The notes under the pieces are model-generated. The model did not search any database, had not been told where the DNA came from, and saw only the letters and a list, made by a program, of their open reading frames with translations. A stretch of DNA of 5,303 nt from Desulfonatronospira sp. (GTDB lineage: Bacteria > Desulfobacterota > Desulfovibrionia > Desulfovibrionales > Desulfonatronovibrionaceae): the NCBI GenBank assembly GCA_003563255.1, contig PWSL01000019.1, positions 1 through 5,303 of the forward strand. The letters run 5' to 3'. Positions 1-5,203 of the stretch are shown one piece after another (position 1 is the first letter of the stretch; every line of letters begins with the position of its first letter). The position numbers were made by a program, and so were the translations under genes.

Positions 1-379
1 AGGGTTGACTTCCCTGTGGCCCTGGGACCGAACAGGAAGAAGGACTTTTTTTCCAACAAATTGTTTAGATCGATAAAGCGCTCTATTTGCATATCACAAC
101 CTTGCTGCTGATTTTCCGTATTTATGGCAATTTAGTTGTGAATTTTCCGAAGGTCAAACCAAAATATATGCCTTTATGGAAAAATGGTAACCATTCAGGG
201 GGGTCCTCGGTATTGATTGCTGGCACCAGGCCTGGGGACTGTCCCCGCTAAGTACTCTGGACGAGACCATGAATTACTGCCTATTTGTCACGGCCATAAT
301 CAAAACCGCTAAAATCCAGAAGGAACCTGAGAATGTTTACCTGGAAGCAAAAAAGAGGAATGGGGCGTAGCGTGGTGAC
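1..379. other. Intergenic or decayed region, no supported gene
   Basis: I find no convincing gene here. The + strand frame starting at base 1 is open only to a TGA at 109-111 and its 36 residues resemble nothing I recognise; it could be the tail of a gene outside the window. A 33-codon ATG frame (269-370) has no ribosome binding site and no recognisable motif. The only structured element I see is the REP-like repeat at 187-246, listed separately. The stretch probably consists of repeat-rich, partly decayed DNA next to the activase remnant. Confidence 0.6.
187..246. repeat. REP-like palindromic repeat
   Basis: The element begins with GTAACCATTCAGGGGG (187-202), continues with TGATTGCTGGCACC (214-227) and ends in the palindrome GGGGACTGTCCCC (234-246). 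Both leading motifs occur again in this window: 14 of 16 bases at 567-582 and all 14 bases at 898-911. Short palindromes of the GGGGACTGTCCCC type flanked by conserved sequence are typical of REP-like elements moved by RAYT (Y1/IS200-like) transposases in deltaproteobacterial genomes. That family assignment is from memory; the repetition inside the window is directly visible. No transposase gene is present here. Confidence 0.55.
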
Positions 380-574
380 TTAGCTTTTATTAAATCCCCA
401 GGTGGCCGCTCCAAGGGCTCCAGCGAAGTCCGGATCAGGAGGGTTAAGCATATCTGAGACAATTTTTTCCTGCAAAAGACGGATTATGCAAGGTTTGTGA
501 GCCACGCCCCCTGCAAAGATCAAAAGTATCTGTTCAGCGCTTTGGATGTGGCACTGGGACTGGCCTGTAACTCT
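380..574 (-). pseudogene. C-terminal remnant of a BadF/HgdC-type 2-hydroxyacyl-CoA dehydratase activase
   Basis: The minus-strand frame ending in TAA at 382-380 reads ILLIFAGGVAHKP followed by a helix-like stretch and DPDFAGALGAATWGF before the stop. This matches the C-terminal end of the ASKHA-fold activases (BadF/BadG/BcrA/HgdC family), which typically close with a GGVA(x)NP motif, a variable linker and a DPQ..GALGAA motif. In the family this ATPase dimer holds a [4Fe-4S] cluster and feeds electrons to a 2-hydroxyacyl-CoA or benzoyl-CoA dehydratase/reductase. Only about 50 residues are recognisable. Upstream on the same strand the frame meets a TGA at 577-575, and the remaining 200 or more residues of a normal activase are absent, replaced by the repeat and hairpin-rich region. 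I therefore call it a truncated remnant. No start codon with a ribosome binding site is apparent. Assignment rests on motif pattern only. Confidence 0.6.
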
Positions 575-617
575 TCAGGGGGCAGGAACCATGCAAAGTC
601 TCCTGCCTGACAGGCCG
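561..617 (+). other. Long nested hairpin at the remnant/ncRNA junction
   Basis: An outer 7-bp stem pairs GGCCTGT (562-568) with ACAGGCC (610-616). An inner 7-bp stem pairs GGCAGGA (581-587) with TCCTGCC (601-607), closing a 13-base loop. The hairpin overlaps the partial REP-like motif at 567-582 and lies exactly where similarity to the activase ends. It may be the edge of a repeat element or the 5' part of the structured RNA downstream. There is no T-run, so it does not look like an intrinsic terminator. Confidence 0.5.
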
Positions 618-665
618 GTAAAGTCTTTCTGGGGCTCTTTATTCTTTAAAACCGTGTGTGCAAAG

Positions 666-897
666 CACCCGCCTGCCCGCTAAAATTCCGCAGGACAGCA
701 AAGCGTATTTTAGTCGGGTGTTCGCCTGCAGGCTTCCTGTGCCAGAGATTTTTTTTGGCACGGGCAGCCGTGGGCTGCACATCCCAGTGAATCCAGCTAC
801 GCTGAAACTACGTTTGTTTCATCACGCCAGGGGCGTGACAGGCGGGCGGCTTTGCCGCTCACGGTTGGGGCGTAAGCCTGAAGGCTTCTCTTGATGA
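666..897 (+). ncRNA. Probable orphan HEARO / omega-RNA (IscB/IsrB-type guide RNA scaffold)
   Basis: Consecutive helices fill this stretch: 676-686 with 707-718 (11 bp, one bulged T at 714); GCCTGCAGGC (724-733); 737-744 with 756-763; 764-769 with 773-778; 803-808 with 816-821; 822-828 with 832-838 (7 bp, 3-base loop); 846-850 with 854-858; 874-879 with 882-887. The GTG loop at 770-772 could also pair with CAC at 860-862. Such packing in DNA with no credible protein points to a structured RNA. From memory, the motif order (CTGCAGGCTT, a long hairpin, GCAGCCGTGGGCTGC, TGAATCCAGCTACG, TGAAAC hairpin, GTAAGCC hairpin) followed by ATGA (894-897 or 897-900) resembles HEARO RNA, which sits 5' of ATGA/GTGA and acts as the guide RNA of IscB/IsrB nucleases, a guide lying just 5' of the scaffold. 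No nuclease gene is present, so this would be a stand-alone copy. The 5' end is uncertain (between about 583 and 674). Confidence 0.55.
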
Positions 898-911
898 TGA
901 TTGCTGGCACC
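898..911. repeat. Second copy of 14-base repeat TGATTGCTGGCACC
   Basis: These 14 bases are identical to 214-227 inside the REP-like element. The copy sits directly after the hairpin cluster and 15 bases from the stop codon of the RelE-like gene. Together with the partial motif at 567-582 it may be the right half of a REP-like element split by insertion of the structured RNA. An exact 14-base match in a window of this size is unlikely, though not impossible, by chance. Confidence 0.5.
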
Positions 912-926
912 CCTTGAAAGGTTACA

Positions 927-1439
927 TTACCTGGGTGGTGCACAGATGCCAGGAAAAATTTCTCTCAATGTCTTCTGGTCCAGGACTTCGTGCAGGGGCA
1001 CATCCAGATCATGAATTGAAGGCGGTTCCTGGCCTTCCGGCTGTTCGTCCTGTTCAGGCTCTTCCTGGCTGTTCTGAGATTGGTCTGAAGGAGGCACAAC
1101 TTTGCCCCGTGCTGGATCTGGTCTCATGTTCATGTTGTTTTTGATCCAGTTGTCCGCTTCATCGTGGGTGCCCAGAAACAAAATAATGAACCAGTCCTTT
1201 TCTTTGACCGCAACCATCCTATGACCGTCTACCAGCTGAAACTTGATACAGTTTTTTATCCTGGCCTCACCGTCCTGACTGAGCTTGATGCGTAACTCAT
1301 GGTCAAGATGATTTTTATCCGCCAGGCTGCTGATGATCTCCCGGGCCTGGCGGACGGCGATTGCGGATTTGTTGCCGACGCTGTCCATCCTGTTCATTTT
1401 CTTGTAAAACTGCACCGGATCATAGATGATAGCTGCCAT
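927..1439 (-). CDS. RelE-fold-like small protein with acidic C-terminal tail
   Basis: Protein of 170 residues. The start chosen is ATG at 1439, because GGGAGG lies 7 bases upstream of it; the longer frame would need a TTG at 1466 without such a site. Residues 1-103 read as a RelE/ParE-like toxin fold: an N-terminal helical part, then a beta region (GEARIKNCIKFQLVDGHRMV, residues 57-76; WFIILFLGTHDEADNWI, 83-99). The GTHDE(C/A)D.W pattern is familiar to me from RelE-like proteins and RelE-like domains at the N-terminus of UvrD-type helicases in deltaproteobacteria. Residues 106-143 form a low-complexity P/Q/E/D-rich linker, and 147-164 a short conserved-looking end (PLHEVLDQKTLREIFPG). RelE toxins usually cleave ribosome-bound mRNA, but no antitoxin gene lies beside this one and the protein is longer than a typical 90-100 residue RelE, so toxin activity is not established. 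It could instead be a shortened relative of the helicase fusion. Confidence 0.75.
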   Translation of the reverse strand: MAAIIYDPVQFYKKMNRMDSVGNKSAIAVRQAREIISSLADKNHLDHELRIKLSQDGEARIKNCIKFQLVDGHRMVAVKEKDWFIILFLGTHDEADNWIKNNMNMRPDPARGKVVPPSDQSQNSQEEPEQDEQPEGQEPPSIHDLDVPLHEVLDQKTLREIFPGICAPPR

Positions 1440-1510
1440 GCAAGCCTCCCTGTCTAAAGTTGGCAATAAAAATTATGCTTATCAAGAAAAACCTTGCAGC
1501 CCCAATACGG

Positions 1511-1527
1511 TATGGCTACATGCCATA
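1511..1527. other. Short perfect inverted repeat
   Basis: TATGGC (1511-1516) and GCCATA (1522-1527) are separated by 5 bases. The site lies about 72 bases upstream of the RelE-like start codon, a plausible place for an operator, but nothing else supports that role. Confidence 0.3.
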
Positions 1528-1540
1528 AAGTATTTTTATG

Positions 1541-1572
1541 CAAGACCCGGATGTCAGCACACCCGGGTCTTG
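1541..1572 (-). terminator. Strong hairpin downstream of the rhodanese gene
   Basis: CAAGACCCGG (1541-1550) and CCGGGTCTTG (1563-1572) form a perfect 10-bp stem with a 12-base loop. It begins 12 bases after the rhodanese stop codon, the right place for a transcription terminator or a 3'-stabilising hairpin on the minus strand. The tail in that direction is A-rich (CATAAAAATACTTT) rather than a clean U-run, so it is at best an imperfect intrinsic terminator. Confidence 0.5.
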
Positions 1573-1584
1573 TCTGGCCTGCTC

Positions 1585-2034
1585 TTACTGGAAAACTACG
1601 TCTCCAGGAAACTCATCATTGTAGGCTTCCTGGCCGCCTTCCAGTATCAGCATCCTTGCGGTGTCGATACCCTGCTCCTCAAAATAGTCGAAAGGCCTGG
1701 TGGCACCTCCGCCTCCTCTGGGGCAGATGATCACGATATCTGCGTCAGTGCCCCTGACCTTGTCCAGGACCGGATCCATCTTGGCGTAATCTTCATCTGT
1801 CTCCAGAGGTCTGGCGAAAGTGGGGATGGCTTGAGGCAGGTGCCCTGACTCCCATTCTTCTTCAGTCTGAGTACTGAAAACCACCAGTGAGCCCTGCTCA
1901 ACCTCTCCTGCATCCAGCCTTTCCTTGAACTCAGCCGGGGAAATATAGTTGTAGCTGTCATCCTGAGTACAGGCTGTAGCTACAAATACCAGAAACATAA
2001 CCAGACAGAACGTTGCAATTAAACCTTTTCTCAT
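1585..2034 (-). CDS. Rhodanese-domain lipoprotein
   Basis: Protein of 149 residues. The start ATG at 2034 has GGAGG 7 bases upstream. Residues 1-21 form a signal peptide (MRKG, hydrophobic core to about V18) ending in a lipobox-like A-T-A-C, so Cys22 is probably lipidated and the protein anchored to a membrane facing the periplasm; Thr at +2 is compatible with outer-membrane sorting. Residues 30-139 form a single rhodanese domain: YISPAEFKERL at the start, a strand LVVFSTQTEEEWESGHLPQA that corresponds to the D.R...EY..GHIPGA motif, and an active-site loop ICPRGGGGATR with Cys104 as the expected sulfur-carrying residue, followed by MLILEGGQEAY. Rhodaneses transfer sulfane sulfur (for example from thiosulfate or polysulfide) to thiols or cyanide via a cysteine persulfide. 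The CPRGGGGATR loop is longer and richer in glycine than the common CxxGxR loop. It is divergently transcribed from the VTT selenoprotein gene, which suggests but does not prove a shared sulfur or redox role. Confidence 0.9.
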   Translation of the reverse strand: MRKGLIATFCLVMFLVFVATACTQDDSYNYISPAEFKERLDAGEVEQGSLVVFSTQTEEEWESGHLPQAIPTFARPLETDEDYAKMDPVLDKVRGTDADIVIICPRGGGGATRPFDYFEEQGIDTARMLILEGGQEAYNDEFPGDVVFQ

Positions 2035-2185
2035 TGAATACCTCCATTTCAGATTTAAAAATTCTTCGGCTGCCAGTTCGCCTGTATAAATGATGCATGC
2101 AGGCTCATTCTGGGTGAATCAGTAAAAAACCTGCAACAACAGCCTGAACATAATAATTTAACTTTTTCTTTTTATCTCCAGCAAC

Positions 2186-2213
2186 AGATAATGTCTAATA
2201 GATAATATCTATT
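2186..2213. promoter_or_regulatory. Tandem palindromic boxes, candidate operator
   Basis: AGATAATGTCT (2186-2196) and AGATAATATCT (2200-2210) differ at one base and are spaced 14 bases start to start. The second is the centre of a perfect inverted repeat, AATAGAT-AAT-ATCTATT (2197-2213). Two dyad-symmetric boxes in tandem between divergent genes suggest a binding site for a dimeric regulator. I do not recognise the regulator, and the low GC content raises the chance of accidental palindromes. Confidence 0.4.
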
Positions 2214-2301
2214 TGTCAGGACAGATTGTATTGCTCATTTCTATATGTTTTAATTTTACTGCGTTAACTGTCACTCTCATGCCTTTTTCAGGTGACAAAG
2301 C

Positions 2302-2320
2302 AATCTATTATAGATTTTTT
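2302..2320. promoter_or_regulatory. Inverted repeat followed by T-run
   Basis: AATCTA (2302-2307) and TAGATT (2311-2316) flank TTA, and a run of T continues to 2320. The half-site ATCTA is shared with the boxes at 2186-2213, so this could be another site for the same regulator, 37 bases upstream of the predicted -35 element. A short AT-only hairpin with a T-run could also resemble a weak terminator, but no gene ends just before it on the + strand. Confidence 0.3.
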
Positions 2321-2356
2321 TGATACAAAATGGGCTAGACTATTTGAATTAACAAT

Positions 2357-2384
2357 TTGACTGCTGATTTTTTTAGAGTAAAAT
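2357..2384 (+). promoter_or_regulatory. Sigma-70-like promoter for the VTT selenoprotein gene
   Basis: The -35 element TTGACT (2357-2362) and -10 element TAAAAT (2379-2384) are separated by 16 bases. Transcription would start near 2391, giving a leader of about 87 bases before the ATG at 2478. This promoter excludes the upstream TTG (2388) as a realistic start codon. Confidence 0.55.
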
Positions 2385-2477
2385 ATTTTGGTTGCTGAAT
2401 TGCTTACTTTTATAACTATTGCCTTGAGTAACAATGCAGGGCCTAGATATCCGACAAATTTACAAGAGGGGCTTTTC

Positions 2478-4310
2478 ATGTCTAAAAACCTTACAAAGCT
2501 GCTGATCCTGGCTGTCATCGCCTCCATTGTGGCCGCCTATTTTCTGCTGGACATTCATGCCCACCTGACCCTGGACAACATCAGGGCTTCCAGGGCCGAG
2601 TTTGAAACCCTGCTGGAAGAGCGCTTCCTGACTGTGCTGGGGATTTATCTCCTGGTATACATGGTAGTGGTCAGCCTGAGCCTGCCCGGAGCCCTTCCCC
2701 TGGGACTTCTGGCCGGGGCCATGTTCGGAGCCATAACCGGAACCATAATCGTCTCCTTTGCCAGTACCATCGGGGCGACCATGGCCTGCTTCCTGTCCCG
2801 ATATCTGCTTCGGGACTGGGTCAAAAGCAGGTTTTCCGGGTTTATTGAGGCTGTGGACAGGGGGGTGCAGAAAGAGGGGGCACTGTATCTTTTTACCATG
2901 CGCATGATTCCGGTGATTCCTTTTTTCATAATCAATCTGGCCATGGGCATAACGTCCATGCGCCTGCGGACTTTTTTCTGGGTTTCTCAGCTGGGCATGC
3001 TCCCTGGCACTTTTGTCTTTGTAAACGCCGGAAGTCATCTGGGACGCATCCAGTCCACCGAGGACATATTCTCTCCAGGACTGATCATCTCCCTGGCCCT
3101 TATCGGGATTCTGCCCCTGGCAGCCAAGAAAATTGTGGGGATTTTGAGAAAAAAATACGGGTCCCAGGAAGCCCAGTCCGAACTGTCTGTCCCGGTAACC
3201 AACCCTGCGGTATCTTTTGCTCCAAAGGGGGTGCCATCAGAGTCTCTGACCCACCTGGCCGAGGCCAACCAGCAGGGATGCAACAGGTGCGAGGTCTGCG
3301 TGTCACAGTGCGAATTTCTGAAAAAATACGGCATGCCCGGGGATATAGCCCAGGGCATCCTGGATGGGAAAAACAGCACTGACCCTTTCGAATGCAGCCT
3401 GTGCGATCTGTGCGGGGCCATCTGCCCGGAAAAACTCTCTCCTGCGGATATGTTTCTGGATATGCGCCGTCAGGCAGTGCAGGAAGAAACTGTAGACCTG
3501 TCCCGCTATTCACCCCTGCTTAAGTTTGAAAAACTGGGTCATTCCAACCTGTTGTCCAGATATCCCGCGCAAAAGGCACACACTGTTTTTTTCCCGGGAT
3601 GCGCTCTGCCCGGAACCAGGCCGGAAATCACCTGGAGGATCTACCAGGAACTTAAAATAGCCTTGCCCAGTCTGGATATGGTCCTGGACTGCTGCCACAA
3701 ACCTTCCCATGATCTGGGGCGTCAAGATTTTTTCCACAAGAATTTACAGGAAATCATGGGGAAGCTGCGTGACCTGGAGGTCAAAGAAATCCTGGTGGCC
3801 TGCCCCAACTGTTTCAAGGTGCTAAATGCCTATGCAAAGGATTTCAGAATCAGGACGGTTTACCAAGTCATGGCTGAGGAGAGCAGTTTTCAGGAGGTTG
3901 AAAAGCCGGGAAGGCTGGCGGTACATGATCCCTGACCCCTGCGCTGCCAGGAGGGCATCCAGGATGCAGTGCGCCGGCTTCTTAAGGCCAGGGGGATTGA
4001 AATGAGTAAAATGAAAAACTCCGGTAAAAAGACATTGTGCTGCGGTGAAGGCGGGGCTGTCGGCTTTCACAATCCCGGGTTTGCCAGGACCTGGAGCCTC
4101 AAGCGCAAAAAAAGAGCCGGAGAGGACATGATGGTCACCTACTGTGCCGGTTGCGTCGGCTTTCTCAGCAGGCAGGGTCCCACCATCCATCTGGCGGATG
4201 TGCTCTTTGAACCTGAAAAGGCCTTGGCCGGCAAGACCAGGGTGTCCAGGACCCCCATGACCTACTTAAACCGCATCCTGCTCAAAAGAAGGCTGGGCAA
4301 AAAAGGATAA
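2478..4310 (+). CDS. VTT-domain / two-[4Fe-4S] / double CCG-domain fusion, probable selenoprotein (TGA 3933-3935 read as Sec486)
   Basis: Read through the in-frame TGA, this frame gives 610 residues. ATG 2478 is preceded by AGAGGGG at 6 bases. Residues 1-225 are a VTT (DedA/TVP38-like) membrane domain: TM about 7-24, hydrophobic segments about 52-110, the family motif R-M-I-P-V-I-P-F (142-149), and a last TM about 200-220. Residues 268-278 (C268, C271, C274, C278) and 306-316 (C306, C309, C312, C316) are two 4Fe-4S motifs. CCG domain 1 has C375, C405-C406, C442 and C445. CCG domain 2 has HDP-U486, C521-C522 (CCGEGG), C556 and C559. CCG domains, as in HdrB/HdrD and GlpC, bind an unusual Fe-S cluster in thiol/disulfide or dehydrogenase chemistry. 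The TGA occupies the first ligand cysteine, the frame stays intact on both sides, and a SECIS-like hairpin follows; hence Sec rather than a nonsense mutation. Likely role: a membrane-bound electron-transfer or thiol/disulfide oxidoreductase; partners unknown. Without recoding it would end at 3935 and lose most of CCG domain 2. Confidence 0.8.
3936..3975 (+). promoter_or_regulatory. Candidate bacterial SECIS element downstream of the Sec TGA
   Basis: Five bases after the TGA, GCGCTGC (3941-3947) pairs with GCAGTGC (3966-3972) in a 7-bp stem with one G-U pair. Inside it GGA (3950-3952) can pair with TCC (3958-3960) around the apical loop GGGCA (3953-3957). The loop starts 17 bases after the TGA and opens with G, which fits the general rules for bacterial SECIS hairpins recognised by SelB. 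Competing small hairpins exist (TGCC 3945-3948 with GGCA 3954-3957; GCAT 3955-3958 with ATGC 3964-3967), so the exact fold is uncertain. Confidence 0.55.
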
Positions 4311-4321
4311 AAAGGCCTTTT
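4310..4321. other. Palindrome bridging two convergent stop codons
   Basis: AAAAGGCCTTTT is a perfect 12-base palindrome lying between, and touching, the TAA of the selenoprotein gene (4308-4310) and the TAA of the ABC ATPase gene (4322-4320). Only 9 bases separate the two coding regions. T-runs follow in both directions, but there is little room for a loop, so a bidirectional terminator role is only a possibility. Confidence 0.35.
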
Positions 4322-5081
4322 ATTCTGTATAAGCCTGCTTCAAGGCGGCCCGCAGAATGCGCAGGTCTTCCATGAACTGATCAGTGTCGGGCTTTCTGGG
4401 TCTAAGCGCGCTAATATCCACTGTGCTTAAGACCTTTCTGCCCCCCATAACCAGGACCCGGTCAGCCAGGGTCACAGCCTCAATTACGTCGTGGGTGACA
4501 AAGATTATGGTCTGAGAAAATTCAGCATGCAGGGACAGAAGAAGTCCGTGCATTTCCTCCCGGGTCAGGGCGTCTAAGGCGGCAAAGGGCTCATCCATGA
4601 GCATAAGCATTGGCGAAAGGGCCAGCACCCTGGCCAGAGCCACGCGCTGACGCATCCCACCCGACAACTGCGCAGGCAGCATGGCCTGTTTGTCTTCCAG
4701 TCCTACCAGGCCAAGCATTTTAAGGGCCGTATCCCTTTGCTCCTTTCTTGTCCTGCCCTGAAACTTCAGGCCGAACTCCACGTTTTCCATTACACTGAGC
4801 CAGGGAAACAGAGCATCCTCCTGGAACACCACCGCCTTGTGCGGACCGGGCACTGTACTGAGTCTGCCCTGGACATACACCGAGCCGGCATCAGGGGGCA
4901 CAAATCCGGCCAGGATATTTAACAGCGTTGTCTTGCCGCAACCGCTGGCCCCCAGCAGGGCCAGGATTTCCCCCTGATGCACTTCTAAGGAGATATCCTG
5001 CAGTACCTGCTGCCTCTGATCCCCAACACCAAAGTGTTTTTCTAAGCCCTGGACCTGCAAACAGGCTGTCTCTTTTTTCAT
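4320..5081 (-). CDS. ABC transporter ATP-binding protein, nitrate/sulfonate/taurine (NitT/TauT) class
   Basis: Protein of 253 residues, the normal length for this class. It shows all ABC ATPase motifs: Walker A GASGCGKTT (44-52), Q-loop Gln87 in VFQEDALFPW, signature LSGGMRQR (139-146), Walker B LMLMDEP (159-165), the D-loop followed by ALDALTR (168-174), and the switch histidine His197 in FVTHD. The VFQ..ALFPWL.V.ENV and FAALDALTR patterns are characteristic of the TauB/SsuB/NrtD group, whose transporters import small anions or nitrogen/sulfur compounds (and in some relatives pyrimidine thiamine precursors) with a periplasmic binding protein. It would energise import from the cytoplasmic face of the permease encoded just upstream on the same strand (5204-5303). 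The ATG at 5081 has only a weak ribosome binding site, and the 122-base gap to the permease is long for an operon. The substrate cannot be told from the ATPase. Confidence 0.93.
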   Translation of the reverse strand: MKKETACLQVQGLEKHFGVGDQRQQVLQDISLEVHQGEILALLGASGCGKTTLLNILAGFVPPDAGSVYVQGRLSTVPGPHKAVVFQEDALFPWLSVMENVEFGLKFQGRTRKEQRDTALKMLGLVGLEDKQAMLPAQLSGGMRQRVALARVLALSPMLMLMDEPFAALDALTREEMHGLLLSLHAEFSQTIIFVTHDVIEAVTLADRVLVMGGRKVLSTVDISALRPRKPDTDQFMEDLRILRAALKQAYTE

Positions 5082-5161
5082 ATTACCAGATGCACCTGCA
5101 AAAAGTCGGATAATGAATAATTCAGGCAGGAATCAACAACCTACATAACTGTTTGTTTTTA

Positions 5162-5203
5162 CTGATCCCTGACCTCTGGCCTCTGACCTCTGACCTCTGT
5201 CTC
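5162..5203. repeat. Heptanucleotide tandem repeat (CTGACCT)n between permease and ATPase genes
   Basis: Units CTGACCT (5169-5175), CTGGCCT (5176-5182), CTGACCT (5183-5189) and CTGACCT (5190-5196) are flanked by degenerate units at 5162-5168 (CTGATCC) and 5197-5203 (CTGTCTC). The array ends immediately beside the permease stop codon and fills part of the 122-base gap before the ATPase start. It could change length by slippage, but the period of 7 lies outside the coding frames. Confidence 0.8.

Larger units (their letters stand above)
2035..2477. other. Divergent AT-rich intergenic regulatory region
   Basis: This stretch separates the minus-strand rhodanese gene from the plus-strand VTT selenoprotein gene. 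It is clearly more AT-rich than its neighbours and I see no coding sequence in it. A frame open from TTG 2388 joins the downstream gene, but it overlaps the predicted promoter and lacks a ribosome binding site. The region contains palindromic boxes at 2186-2213 and 2302-2316 and a sigma-70-like promoter at 2357-2384, listed separately. Confidence 0.7.

Noticed and set aside
1..111. Open + strand frame entering from the left edge
   Set aside because: Only 36 residues, no recognisable similarity; could be a gene tail but cannot be supported.
269..370. 33-residue + strand ATG frame
   Set aside because: No ribosome binding site, no motif, no neighbour that would support it.
658..894. 78-codon + strand open frame over the hairpin region
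   Set aside because: GTG start without a ribosome binding site, composition dominated by inverted repeats, and no recognisable protein motif; better explained as structured RNA.
561..897. Retron msr/msd or group II intron as explanation for the structured region
   Set aside because: No reverse transcriptase frame is present, and I could not find a recognisable group II domain V; GTGTG at 655-659 alone is too little.
1426..1848. Plus-strand open frames opposite the RelE-like and rhodanese genes (also 1494-1730)
   Set aside because: Antisense shadows of the rhodanese gene and intergenic region, with no motif or ribosome binding site.
2388..2477. 30-codon N-terminal extension of the VTT protein from TTG 2388
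   Set aside because: It overlaps the predicted promoter and transcription start, lacks a ribosome binding site and is not membrane-like, whereas ATG 2478 has AGAGGGG in place and begins directly with a signal-anchor-like helix.
3933..3935. TGA as a simple nonsense mutation or pseudogene mark
   Set aside because: Not excluded, but the exact coincidence with a ligand cysteine, the SECIS-like hairpin and the undamaged downstream domain make selenocysteine more likely.
3969..4310. Separate 113-codon gene starting at GTG 3969
   Set aside because: It is in the same frame as the upstream gene, separated only by the TGA, starts inside the SECIS-like stem and encodes just the rest of the second CCG domain.
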